The translations under genes and the position numbers were made by a program. A model generated the notes under the pieces. The model had not been told where the DNA came from, did not search any database, and saw only the letters and a list, made by a program, of their open reading frames with translations. DNA of 64,000 nucleotides from Desulfosoma caldarium (GTDB taxonomy: Bacteria; Desulfobacterota; Syntrophobacteria; Syntrophobacterales; DSM-9756): contig NZ_RJVA01000011.1 of NCBI RefSeq assembly GCF_003751385.1, positions 1-64,000 of the forward strand, read 5' to 3'. Each line of letters starts with the position of its first letter. The first letter of the stretch is position 1. Positions 8,092 through 16,895 of this stretch are shown piece by piece.

Positions 8092-9417
8092 ATGAACGAA
8101 ACCACCACGACCTGGTTTGATTGGGCAAAGGCCCACTCCGATCCTTGCCAGGCGGCGCAGCACCCCGAAGCGCTGGATAATCTTTTGGTTTTGGACCTGA
8201 GCTATATGAGTTTCGGCGGCTTGGTTGCCTCATCCATCTTGGCGGAATTGGGCGCTCGAGTCCTTCGCATCGAACCGCCCGAGGGGGATCCAGCTCGGCA
8301 CTTCAGTCCCTTCGGCTTGACCCATCAGGACACGGGCCTGGCGTACCTGGTGGAAGGGCGAAACAAGCACCACATCACCTTGGACCTAGAGGAGGAGGAA
8401 GGCCGGGACATCTTCACAAAGCTCGTAGCCCACGCCGACATTGTCATCGAAACCTTTGAACCCGGTTTCTTGGACGCCTTGGGGATCGGTTACCGCCACC
8501 TTCGAGACCTTCAGCCGCGCCTCATCTATGCGGCGTTGCACACCTACGGCCAGTTCGGTCCCAAGGCCCGCCAGGGGCGGCAAGCGTCGGAAATTGCCAA
8601 CCAGGCCTACTCCGGCCTCATTCACATCAATGGAGAACCTGAAGACGCACAGCGCTCTGCGCACGCCGTGCCCACCAAGGTGGGTAGTTGGTACGGCTGG
8701 TACGCGGAAGGCCTCTTTGCCGCCTACGGCATTCTGGCCGCCCTTTTGTACCGGGAGCGGTCCGGCAAAGGGCAGATGGTGGATGTTTCCGGGGCCGAAT
8801 GCATCATGAAGTTCATTGATTACAACATGGGCTGGTACCACATGGGAGGCGGGGTCAAAGAAAGGCTGGGCAATTACGACCCTTCGGTCTTTCCCTACAC
8901 CTTTATTCAGTGCAAGGACGGCTACACCTTTTTGGCCGCCTACAACGACGAAGCCTTTGCCACTTTGATGGAAATCATCGGCCGTCCGGAACTCACGCAG
9001 GATCCTCGATTTTCCACCTTCATGCAAAGGACAAGCTATGAAAGCGAGGAGGCTCTGCAGCAGATTCTCGAAGAATGGAGCCTTCAGTACACCGTGGATG
9101 AGGTGATCCATATGGTGGCCGAAGCCACGGCCAAAAAGGAGGGGCGTGCCGCTGCGGTGGTGACGGGGAAAGTCTGCCGTCCGTCTCAGACCTTTGCCGA
9201 ACAAAATTGGTGGGATCGGGGTGTCTTTCAAAAGATCCATGATCCCGTCTACGGAGACCTGGCCCTGCAAGGACCGGTGTGGAAAATGACGGGCACGCCT
9301 CCGCGCCTCAAATGGGCGTGCCGGCCCGTGGGAGCCGACAACGAAGCGGTCTACGGGCGCCTGCTGGGCCTGGGCCATAGCCAATTGGAGCGGCTAAGGG
9401 CTTCCGGAGTCATCTGA
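8092..9417 (+). CDS. Class III CoA-transferase paralogue without the catalytic aspartate
   Basis: 441 residues, same fold as the preceding gene: LLVLDLSYMSFGGLVASSIL, IVIETFEPGFLDALG, LIYAALHTYGQ. Where the partner reads KIGIWIGDYTG this one reads KVGSWYGWYAEG, so the catalytic Asp is replaced by Trp203. It is therefore probably a structural or substrate-binding subunit of a heteromeric CoA-transferase, as is known for one subunit of the benzylsuccinate enzyme. The start ATG 8092 has only a weak upstream site (GGAAAGGG). The longer frame from 7993 runs inside the previous gene and is not preferred. Confidence 0.85.
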   Translation: MNETTTTWFDWAKAHSDPCQAAQHPEALDNLLVLDLSYMSFGGLVASSILAELGARVLRIEPPEGDPARHFSPFGLTHQDTGLAYLVEGRNKHHITLDLEEEEGRDIFTKLVAHADIVIETFEPGFLDALGIGYRHLRDLQPRLIYAALHTYGQFGPKARQGRQASEIANQAYSGLIHINGEPEDAQRSAHAVPTKVGSWYGWYAEGLFAAYGILAALLYRERSGKGQMVDVSGAECIMKFIDYNMGWYHMGGGVKERLGNYDPSVFPYTFIQCKDGYTFLAAYNDEAFATLMEIIGRPELTQDPRFSTFMQRTSYESEEALQQILEEWSLQYTVDEVIHMVAEATAKKEGRAAAVVTGKVCRPSQTFAEQNWWDRGVFQKIHDPVYGDLALQGPVWKMTGTPPRLKWACRPVGADNEAVYGRLLGLGHSQLERLRASGVI

Positions 9418-9945
9418 AAAGCCTTTTGAAAGCGGCCCTGTGACGCCCTGTTCGGGGTTTGTATCAATTGGCGGATTGGGTCACACCTTTTTCCACTTTT
9501 GGCAGGCGATAGAGCGATACAGAACGTTTTCGCGCTCTATGGAAGGGCCGAGAGGCGCGATGGGGCGTATGCGTTCGTGCCGCTCGCGCCAATCGGCCTG
9601 TGGAGTCGGCTTGTGGAAAAGGGTCACCCGGCGCGATGGGGTCTCGTGGGTTGCGCCACGCCTTCCAATGCCTTCCCGCAGCTTCCCCATCACAAGAACG
9701 CCAAAAGGCGCGAGGCCGATTTGTCTTGCTTGGCCAAGTTGCCTTCTCGCACAGGCCCATGGGGCGTCGACGGAGTCCATAACGCCCGTTGTTTCAAAAG
9801 CCTGTGGCGGGAAGGTCTGCGCTTCCAGCAATCCCGCCCACCGATCGCCTCGTCGGCCCATGGGCCGAAGGGCCAGGCGCAGCTTCTTCAAGACGGCCAG
9901 GCCATGATCATGGCCGGGTTCTAGAACCACGCTTCAAGGATCGGT
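9418..9945. other. Intergenic stretch, no recognisable gene
   Basis: These 528 bases between the convergent CoA-transferase and HAD-like genes contain open frames of about 140-155 codons on both strands. None has a ribosome-binding site, a recognisable motif or a plausible composition; all are Arg/Pro/Ser-rich. It may be the residue of a decayed gene, but nothing identifies it. No strong terminator was seen. Confidence 0.4.
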
Positions 9946-10692
9946 TTACCGCCAATCCTCACTCGAGGCCAGGTACGCCTCCACCCATGGAACCATGTCC
10001 ATGAAGTTTCCCTTTTCGGGCGCATCGGTGGTGCCGATGCGGTGATGAATCACGATGCCGCGGTCGGCGCAGTACTTTTCCAAGGAGGGTTTCGGCCGGC
10101 TGGCGATCAGTAACGCCTTCACTTGAGCGCCCCAGGCGAAGTGAGGGCCGTCGCCGCCGCTGTCGCCCATGATGATGATCCGCCCGGCAGGAATACCGCT
10201 CTTTTCGGCCACCGCCGCGGAATTGGCGGCCTTGTCCTGAATTTCGTGCAGAGGCAAAAAGATGTGAGGGTCGGTGGGCCCTTTCGGGTAGCTGATAAAC
10301 GGGTGCGCAGACAAGGCCGGCACCGGTGGTAGGAGCGCCTGAGCCAACATCCGCTGGTAGTAGCCTTTCATTCCCGTGGTGTTCAGCATGAACAGGATCC
10401 GGTTTTCATGACACCACCGAATGAATGGGGCGGCTCCGGGATAGGTCGCAAAGGAGGCCTGAAGGTAGGCGTCCATCATGTCCTCGGTTACCGGTCCCGG
10501 CATCATGGCCTCAATGCGGCGGATGGCCTCACCTAATGAAATCGTGTTGGACGTGTACTGCCGAAAGATGGTTGTCAGCGGATCTTTGAGGTCGGGATAG
10601 TTAAAAAAAATGCAGTCAAAGGGGCCGCTCGGAGCCAGGCATTCACTCCAGTCGGACGAAAACAAAGCTCGATAGGAATCCTTTTGAGCCAT
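9946..10692 (-). CDS. HAD-like hydrolase family protein with degenerate motif I
   Basis: 248 residues. Late motif GDSGGDGPHFAW matches the acidic motif IV of the haloacid dehalogenase superfamily and FMLNTTGMKGYY matches motif II (Thr/Ser), with a small cap between. The N-terminal region has ALFSSDWSECL instead of the usual DxDxT, so the second Asp is missing and phosphatase activity is doubtful. ATG 10692 is preceded by GGAG at a good distance. It stands alone between an empty stretch and a pseudogene; no substrate can be proposed. Confidence 0.7.
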   Translation of the reverse strand: MAQKDSYRALFSSDWSECLAPSGPFDCIFFNYPDLKDPLTTIFRQYTSNTISLGEAIRRIEAMMPGPVTEDMMDAYLQASFATYPGAAPFIRWCHENRILFMLNTTGMKGYYQRMLAQALLPPVPALSAHPFISYPKGPTDPHIFLPLHEIQDKAANSAAVAEKSGIPAGRIIIMGDSGGDGPHFAWGAQVKALLIASRPKPSLEKYCADRGIVIHHRIGTTDAPEKGNFMDMVPWVEAYLASSEDWR

Positions 10693-10982
10693 GACCCACT
10701 CCTTCCTTGTGCGAAAAGGTTTTTCACCACCATGGGCAAGCCCTGCCAAAAGTCAAGACAAAGATGAGTTTCACGCGACGTTACCTCTGGGAGCCTGGAA
10801 GGACTCAGATGGATGGCCTGGTCGCGGCGTAAACCCTGGCTCGGAGCGTGTTCGGAAATCACCTTAGGTCTCATGGCGACAGCCGTCACACCAGGTAGCG
10901 GCTCACCGACTTCACTTTCGGCCATTCCCCGCAGAGTTTCGACAAGCCGCCTTCGCATCCGCTTCACAATCCCCCGCGTATG

Positions 10983-12023
10983 TCACACGACACGGTTGGC
11001 CGGATCGCTGGCCGGGTCGTTGTACCAGGCAAAGTAAGCTTCGGTGCCTTTGTGGCCGGATTGCACTGGCGCGTTCTTTCGAGCTTTGGAAATCTTGAAG
11101 TCCGTTGTTTTCACGCCCAGGTGTCGATGGAGATGGTCCGGTGCCGGTCATCGTTGTGCAGATGATAATTGTTGGGCGTTGAGCATGGTCTGAAGCAGAT
11201 TGAAGCCATAGGAAAAGAAATCGTCCACGGCTTCGAGTACCGGTTTAGCCTGATCACGAAAGACGGCGATTTTCCGAGCCGAATCCAGCCGAAAACCCAA
11301 GGTTTGCTTGTTGTAGATGTAGGGACTTACATCGATTACTTTGCGCTTCAGGCTGGTGTTGTGCTTGGTGTAGTAATCCGTAAGGCGCCCGTGGCTGGCG
11401 ACGACGGCGGGATCCAAGTAGCGCAGGCGATCAAAAAGCTTGACGGGGTAGTTGTCGAGCACACCTCCATCCACGTACACGTCCCCTCAAGGACTGAGGC
11501 GCGACGTATAAAAGAGGGGAATCGACATGGAAATGCGCACGGCGTCGGCCACGCACATGCGCGGCGTGTGTTCGTAGGAGAAGAATTCACAGAAATGGGT
11601 GGAGATGTTGGTTCCTATGAAATAAAGGTCACGAAAACCTTTGGCCGCCTTTTGCCGATGGACCTGAAGAAAAGTGGCTTCCGAATGGCCGGCCTTGTGA
11701 GCGATGATTTCGCCGATCCACTTTCGAAAAGCGTTTCCCTTGTACCAGCCGAATTCGTAGATGAGCCGGTGGATGTCGCGCACCACGCCGAAATCGTCGT
11801 CCATGAACTTTCCGAAGTTTATGTAACTGACCGCTTCCCAGATTTTTGACGGCATGTCATTGAGCCCAACCATGACGGCGGTAATGGCCCCTGCGGACGT
11901 GCCGCCGACTCGAAGGATTTGTGGAAGGATGTTTTTTTCTTCCAACACCTGAAGGGCCCCCACATGGGCGATGCCCTTCATGCGGCCGCCTTCGAAAACC
12001 AGATTGCGAAAAGGGTAGCCCAT
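10983..12023 (-). pseudogene. Patatin-like phospholipase, broken by a TGA and two frameshifts
   Basis: The N-terminal half (12023 to 11490) is a clear patatin domain: oxyanion-hole motif FEGGRMKG, nucleophile elbow GGTSAGA, then RISMSIPLFYTSRLSP. At 11487-11489 an in-frame TGA interrupts. The same frame continues at once with GDVYVDGGVLDNYPVKLFD, which holds the catalytic Asp of the DGG motif. The frame is lost again near 11150, where HRTISIDT continues in another frame, and again near 11115, where VKTTDFKISKARKNA leads to YFAWYNDPASDPANRVV and a stop at 10983. Joined, about 345 codons fit a full-length family member. CGA to TGA is the simplest cause of the stop. The lesions indicate decay, not recoding. 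Confidence 0.85.
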
Positions 12024-12212
12024 GGCCGGTTCCTTTGCCTTCCTATAACATCCGTGCAGAACCGGCTCAAGTCGGCGCTGGCGGTCTATTCATTCAGCCC
12101 TTGCCGTCGACATCAAAAGAGGGGATGTGCTAAACGCGTTGAGGAAGAGCATGTATTCTGAGGTTGTCCGGGAAGGATATGGGGGCGGTGAACCTTTCGA
12201 GAGGAGTCTTTC

Positions 12213-12647
12213 ATGAATGAAAAGTTCAAATTTTTTACGCCGGTTCGTGTGCGGTACGCGGACACGGACGCTCAGGGGCACGTGTTCTTTTCCAACTATC
12301 TCGTCTACTTCGACCAGGGGCTCACGGACTACCTTAAAGCCATTGGCTACGGCTACGATGCCATGCTGAATGATGGGTACGATTTTTTCTATGTGGAAGC
12401 CCAGTGCACCTACAAGGGAAGCGCCCGATTTGATGAGGTGCTGCATGTGCATGCGCGCATTACCCATATCGGCAGAACCAGCTTCACTTTTCATTTTGCC
12501 ATTCACAAGGCGGACACGGACGCCTTGATCACGACGGGCCGCATTGTGGCCGTGGCTGTGGAAAAAGGAGGGCGTCAGCCGGTGCCCGTTCCGGAAAAGC
12601 TGCGTTGCGCGGTGGAAAAATACGAAGGGGAGCCTCTTTCCTCATGA
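12213..12647 (+). CDS. 4HBT-fold acyl-CoA thioesterase (YbgC/FcbC-like)
   Basis: Hydrolyses an acyl-CoA thioester in the cytoplasm. The 144-residue hot-dog protein has the family motif YADTDAQGHVFFSNYLVYFD, with the catalytic Asp in the TDAQGH stretch, and length usual for YbgC-like enzymes. The start ATG 12213 follows GAGAGGAG by 6 bases. It is a single gene diverging from the patatin pseudogene and facing the aldehyde oxidoreductase gene. Its acyl substrate cannot be deduced. Confidence 0.85.
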   Translation: MNEKFKFFTPVRVRYADTDAQGHVFFSNYLVYFDQGLTDYLKAIGYGYDAMLNDGYDFFYVEAQCTYKGSARFDEVLHVHARITHIGRTSFTFHFAIHKADTDALITTGRIVAVAVEKGGRQPVPVPEKLRCAVEKYEGEPLSS

Positions 12648-12813
12648 GGCGGGCCCAGGGCTTCGCAGCCTTGAGAAGAATTTCAACCCGCCGCATCCCT
12701 TCCGCATAAGGACGGGATTCAGGGTTTCCATTCCGTCGCAGCGCCGCACCGCGCGACGGGTTTCGCGACGTACGCCGCTTCGATACATTCCCTTTTTCAA
12801 GGGCTTGCGAGAA

Positions 12814-14553
12814 TCAATGATTGACGATTCGGCGGATGGCGCTTCCATAAGCGGCGGCGAGATCGTGCAGAAAGGCCGCGTCTATGGGGCCTTTCCATGT
12901 GGTAAGTTCGAAAAATCTTTTTGGAAGAACCACCTGGTCAGGGTCAAAGCCGGAACGGAAACGCAGGTGCCATCGCATGGCCTGCACTTTTTCGCTCAAA
13001 GATGCCAGGTTGTGAGCGGCTTCTTCATGGCCCAAGAGGTTCAGGGCTTCCTGAAGCCGGTCCTCGGAGTAAAGCTTGCGGGCAAAGAGGCAGGCCACCA
13101 TGGAGGTGAGTTGGACGCGACGGCGTTCTTCTTCCATGAGATAGGCTAGGGCTTCATCGACGGACTTTTGCCCGGTGTTTTGGTCATAGCTGTAGCCGGC
13201 GCTGTCTAGATGGGAATGCCGAAAACCGTACGCTTGCGACACAAAAAAGACTTCCCCCGTGGCGTAGCCGGCCATTTCTTGGCCGAGCACACAGGCGAAG
13301 TCTTGTCCGCCATAGAGGCTTGCCGCATGGAGGGTCCCTCGGCCCAGCGCTCGATAAAAATCGTTGGTTCCCCCCGCCAGGTGCGCCAGAGCCCGGTCAT
13401 AGGCTTCGGCTTCGCCGAATCGAAGGGGTCCCAACGTTTCTTTTTCGCTGAGCAGGCCTTTTTCAAAGGCTTCCGTGGCCCAGGCCAGACTGACGCCTGC
13501 GCTAATGGCATCCAGGCCGAAGCGTTCCATGGATTCCAGGAGCCGTAGTACCTGTGCCGCATCGGTGATTCCCAGCATGGATCCGGCCGCAAAGATAGGT
13601 TCGTGATCGTAGGAAACCTGGCGGTAGATGTATTCGTGTTCTTCGCCAAAACGTTCCCGCAACAATCCGATATGGATGCAACCCACAGGGCATCCCGCGC
13701 ATGCGGTCTGCCTCAGAAGCCGGTCTTGGGCAAAGTGTTCCCCGGATATGAATTGGGCGCCTGGATCCTGAGTGGCCTGAAGGTTTCGCCAAGGCAAGGC
13801 TCGAAGGGCATTCAATGGAAGAACGTTTTCCGGTGTTCCCAAGTCATGGTACTTGCGCATGATGGGAGAGCGCACGGCTTCTTGGTAGATGGTTTTGTAA
13901 AACGTTGCATAAGCCTTGGACGTGGGGACCGCCACACTTCGATCCCCGGAAACCAGGATGGCTTTGAGGCGCTTTCGCCCCATGGCGGCGCCACAGCCCA
14001 AGCGACCGAAATGGCGATAGGTGTCGACGTTGATGGCGGCAAAAGCCACCAGGTTTTCTCCCGCCGGACCGATGCGCACAATGCTTCGATGGCCGCCTTC
14101 GCCCTGATGGATTTTTCGCACCCACTTGCCCGTGGCCAACGTGTCCATACCCCACAGGTAATGGGCGTCCAGGAGGCGAATTTCTCGGGAACCCAAGGTC
14201 AAGAGGGTTGGTGAGGCCGCCACGCCTTGAATCACCAGGGCATCGTAGCCGGAAAAACGCAAAGCCAGGGCCAGTCGCCCTCCGGCATGGCTTTCTGCGT
14301 ATTGGTTGTGATAAGGCGAAAGGAAACCCAGCACCACCTTGCTCATGAGCGGTAGAAAGCCGCTCAAAGGGCCGATGGCAAACACCAAGGGCTGTTCTGG
14401 ATCATCCCACGGGGCGCTGGGATCGCCGAAGGCTTCAAAAAGCGCCGCGGCAAGCCCGCTGCCGCCCAAATGGTCATGGACGGCGCCGAATGTTGTGGGC
14501 TCCGATTGCCCTGTCGTCAGGTTCACCACAAGGACTCGAAAGGAAGATGACAT
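12814..14553 (-). CDS. Aldehyde:ferredoxin oxidoreductase family protein (tungsten/molybdenum pterin enzyme)
   Basis: Oxidises aldehydes to acids, or the reverse, with ferredoxin, using a bis-pterin W/Mo cofactor and a 4Fe-4S cluster. The 579-residue length and architecture fit the family. The N-terminal half has GGSGLAAALFEAFGDPSAP, AESHAGGRLA and GRLGCGAAMGRKRLKA. Cluster ligands are Cys285, Cys288 and Cys292 (CAGCPVGC) plus a late Cys near 488 in VACLFAR, at positions like the Pyrococcus enzyme (288, 291, 295, 494). A dedicated ferredoxin gene lies 26 bases upstream. It clusters with AOR-like paralogues of unknown substrate rather than with a named enzyme. Confidence 0.9.
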   Translation of the reverse strand: MSSSFRVLVVNLTTGQSEPTTFGAVHDHLGGSGLAAALFEAFGDPSAPWDDPEQPLVFAIGPLSGFLPLMSKVVLGFLSPYHNQYAESHAGGRLALALRFSGYDALVIQGVAASPTLLTLGSREIRLLDAHYLWGMDTLATGKWVRKIHQGEGGHRSIVRIGPAGENLVAFAAINVDTYRHFGRLGCGAAMGRKRLKAILVSGDRSVAVPTSKAYATFYKTIYQEAVRSPIMRKYHDLGTPENVLPLNALRALPWRNLQATQDPGAQFISGEHFAQDRLLRQTACAGCPVGCIHIGLLRERFGEEHEYIYRQVSYDHEPIFAAGSMLGITDAAQVLRLLESMERFGLDAISAGVSLAWATEAFEKGLLSEKETLGPLRFGEAEAYDRALAHLAGGTNDFYRALGRGTLHAASLYGGQDFACVLGQEMAGYATGEVFFVSQAYGFRHSHLDSAGYSYDQNTGQKSVDEALAYLMEEERRRVQLTSMVACLFARKLYSEDRLQEALNLLGHEEAAHNLASLSEKVQAMRWHLRFRSGFDPDQVVLPKRFFELTTWKGPIDAAFLHDLAAAYGSAIRRIVNH

Positions 14554-14579
14554 GGGATGTCCTTATTTAAGAGCTTACC

Positions 14580-15023
14580 TTAGGATTCATGGTCGGCGAG
14601 GGATGGCGTCTCAGCGGCTCCACGCACCTCGGCCATTTCCAGACAGTCGTGAGGACAAAACGCCGTGCAGCGGCCACAGTGAATGCAGACGATGGGGTTG
14701 AGGCTTTCAGGATCCACCCAGACGGCTTGCACCGGGCAGGCTTCGGCGCAGGCGCCGCACCGAATACACAACTCCCTTTGGACCTTGACGCCACCGCCGG
14801 GCCGCTGCGCAAAAGCTCCGGTGGGACACACCGCAACACACGGTGCCGGATCGCACGCCAGGCACAACTGGGCATCAAAGCCCGTGCTGAGCCCTCCTGA
14901 ACTCCGAATGTGTATCCCCGAATGCAACCAGGAAAGACACCGGTGCACCAACCGCGCGCAGGCCAGCGCACAGGAATAACATCCGATACAGCGCTCCATG
15001 TGGGAGGCTCGCAAGATCTTCAT
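14580..15023 (-). CDS. 4Fe-4S ferredoxin, electron partner of the aldehyde oxidoreductase
   Basis: 147-residue HycB/DmsB-like iron-sulfur protein with four cysteine groups: CIGCYSCALAC near residue 13, CLACDPAPCVAVCP in the middle, CIRCGACAEACP, and CIHCGRCTAFCPHDC near the C-terminus. These would hold up to four [4Fe-4S] clusters. It precedes the AOR gene in the same direction and should carry electrons between that enzyme and the cell's ferredoxin or membrane systems. It begins 12 bases after the DUF3106 gene ends, so the sigma-factor unit may extend into it. Confidence 0.9.
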   Translation of the reverse strand: MKILRASHMERCIGCYSCALACARLVHRCLSWLHSGIHIRSSGGLSTGFDAQLCLACDPAPCVAVCPTGAFAQRPGGGVKVQRELCIRCGACAEACPVQAVWVDPESLNPIVCIHCGRCTAFCPHDCLEMAEVRGAAETPSLADHES

Positions 15024-15035
15024 AACGCATCCCCT

Positions 15036-15554
15036 TTAACGGTTAAAAAGTCGGCGAATGGCTTCGCGCCGTTCGGGGGAAAGCTCGTTCCATCGCTGAA
15101 GATCCGATTCGACGCGGCGCCGTTCTTCCGGGGAGATCTGTTGCCATTGTTGCCATCGCTTTTTGTAAAGCTGCTGCTGCTGCGGTGGAAGGCTTTTATA
15201 TTCTTTCAGCCGGCGCCGAAACACGTCCTTTTGTTGGGGCGGCAAAGACTGCCATTCTCGGTATTGCGGTGGAGCCTTGGATGCGTTTTGAAAGGGGTCA
15301 AAAGGGTTTGAGGTTCTTTTCTCATCATCGTGGCCTTTGGCATAGAACTGAGGCCTCGATGGGACAAAAGAACCCGAGGCCGAACCTTCCCTGAAAGATG
15401 CGAAAGCTCTGGGTGTGACGGCCCAGGTCCAGGGCGCTGAACCCAAGAGCAAGGCGCCCAGGAAAAGAAGAAGCCCAATACGGCGGGCTGTGATCGATGA
15501 AGACGAAGCGCCGAGTGCGTTGAGGGTCCTGGAAAGGCGAGCGCGCTTAAGCAT
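15036..15554 (-). CDS. DUF3106 domain protein, probably exported
   Basis: 172 residues. An N-terminal hydrophobic stretch (IGLLLFLGALLLGSAPWTWA, about residues 27-46) looks like a late signal peptide or anchor. The second half is the charged DUF3106 region with repeated LPPQQ...F/Y..R and LSPERREAIRRLF elements, predicted helical. Family members usually sit beside ECF sigma/anti-sigma genes, as here. Its ATG overlaps the anti-sigma stop (ATGCTTAA). Molecular function is unknown; a periplasmic stress-sensing or CpxP-like role is a guess. Confidence 0.8.
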   Translation of the reverse strand: MLKRARLSRTLNALGASSSSITARRIGLLLFLGALLLGSAPWTWAVTPRAFASFREGSASGSFVPSRPQFYAKGHDDEKRTSNPFDPFQNASKAPPQYREWQSLPPQQKDVFRRRLKEYKSLPPQQQQLYKKRWQQWQQISPEERRRVESDLQRWNELSPERREAIRRLFNR

Positions 15555-16131
15555 AGGTTTCTTTTCCCAGGTGCGAAGAAACGGGGGCCGGCGCCGTATT
15601 GGGAGCCTCCGTTGAAGCAGGATCTTGGTCCGGTTGATCGACCACGGTTACCAGTTTTCGAATGGTCTCAAGGTCCTTAAGGAACTCCAGGTTTTCCACC
15701 ACCTCTTGATCCTGCGTTGCCACGGCCGTCGGTGCCGGTGCCGTGTTCATCTCCGCCGTTTTTCGAGGCAACCCTTTCCACGAAAGGCCGGCGACCATCA
15801 CAGCGGCACTCAAGACAAGCCCCAGAGCCCACGCAGGCCTGAGCCCAAAGCGGCGCCACAGGGAAAGTGCCTTGGTCGAGGGGCTCGCGCGGCCCGCATT
15901 ATTCAGGGCCCAGCGCACTCGGGCCTTCATGCGCGCCGCGTCCGATTCGGCCATGGGTTCTGGTTTTCCGGCAGCTTTGACTTGCTGCAGCACACGCTCG
16001 AGCCGTCGGCGTTCGGCCATGCAAATGTCGCACTGGGCAACGTGAACGCTCCACCGGGAACGCCGGCCTGTGGGCAATTCATCGAACAGATCCAAGATGA
16101 GCATCTCTTCAAAGTCTTTGCAGCCGTTCAT
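15547..16131 (-). CDS. Zinc-finger anti-sigma factor
   Basis: 194 residues. The N-terminal ZAS domain has the HVAQCDIC signature (HxxxCxxC) and should bind and silence the ECF sigma factor encoded just upstream. A single membrane helix near residues 95-115 (AWALGLVLSAAVMVAGLS) is followed by a Pro/Thr/Glu-rich outer part with no recognised domain. Its ATG overlaps the sigma stop (ATGA), the classic arrangement for such pairs. Confidence 0.88.
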   Translation of the reverse strand: MNGCKDFEEMLILDLFDELPTGRRSRWSVHVAQCDICMAERRRLERVLQQVKAAGKPEPMAESDAARMKARVRWALNNAGRASPSTKALSLWRRFGLRPAWALGLVLSAAVMVAGLSWKGLPRKTAEMNTAPAPTAVATQDQEVVENLEFLKDLETIRKLVTVVDQPDQDPASTEAPNTAPAPVSSHLGKETYA

Positions 16132-16838
16132 GGCGTCATCCCTTGTCCATCTTCGCCGTAACCCATGGCCATCATGCGGTCCCTGACGGTGCGCGTGGCG
16201 CGAAACAGATGGGTTTTGACCGTTCCCAGGGCCATGCCGGTTGTCTCGGCGATTTCCGCGATGGTCATTTCCTCAAAGACCTTCAACACAAAGACGGTGC
16301 GTTGCTTTTCGGAAAGACCTTCCATGGCCTTGCCCACGTCCCGCGTCAATTCTTTCGTGGATAAGGTTTCTAGAGGATCCTTAAGTGCTGCGCCGTCCGA
16401 ATTGCCGGGAAGATCCAAAGGCCTCTCTTCGTTCTCCTTGTTTTTAAAAAAGCGCCATGGAAGGATGAACTGAAGGCGCCGGTTTTTTCTCTTCAGAGCC
16501 AGCCGGCTCGCATTGATGGCAATGCGGCGAATCCACGCTCCCAGGGAAGATCGGCCTTCAAACTGGCCGATTTTTCGAAAAACCTGGATGAAGGTTTCTT
16601 GCGTCACGTCCATGGCTTCATCGCGATCGAAACCGCACAGAGGGTACGCCACGGTGAACACCATGTGTTGATACGCCGCGATGATGGCATCCATGGCGTC
16701 CGCATCGCCCGCCTGGGCTCGACGCACCAGGTGCCATTCATCTCCTGGCTCTACGGCCGAGTCGTTGCCCCCGTCCGCTTTGTTCGACGCTTGAGCGACC
16801 AAGGGCTCATCCGCAGGCACATGAAAAGAGTGGGTCAC
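16128..16838 (-). CDS. ECF-type RNA polymerase sigma factor
   Basis: 236 residues with a 35-residue N-terminal tail, region 2 (MDVTQETFIQVFRKIGQFEG with GAWIRRIAINASR) and region 4 (LSEKQRTVFVLKVFEEMTIA with GMALGTVKTHLFRA). It directs transcription of a small regulon in response to an envelope signal passed by the anti-sigma factor. The start is GTG 16838 with GGAAGG 7 bases upstream. A secreted-protein gene 57 bases upstream in the same direction is a likely regulon member. Confidence 0.92.
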   Translation of the reverse strand: MTHSFHVPADEPLVAQASNKADGGNDSAVEPGDEWHLVRRAQAGDADAMDAIIAAYQHMVFTVAYPLCGFDRDEAMDVTQETFIQVFRKIGQFEGRSSLGAWIRRIAINASRLALKRKNRRLQFILPWRFFKNKENEERPLDLPGNSDGAALKDPLETLSTKELTRDVGKAMEGLSEKQRTVFVLKVFEEMTIAEIAETTGMALGTVKTHLFRATRTVRDRMMAMGYGEDGQGMTP

Positions 16839-16895
16839 CGAAAAGCCTTCCGTGCGGGGATCATGGCGCGGGGGCGAGCCCCCTAAGCACGCCGG

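Noticed and set aside
9481-9930. A 149-codon minus-strand gene
   Set aside because: No ribosome-binding site, no motif, and overlapping open frames of similar length on the other strand.
11487-11489. Selenocysteine at the in-frame TGA of the patatin gene
   Set aside because: selB is present in the window, but the same gene has two frameshifts further on, no SECIS-like hairpin was seen after the TGA, and patatins do not use Sec at this place. Decay is simpler.
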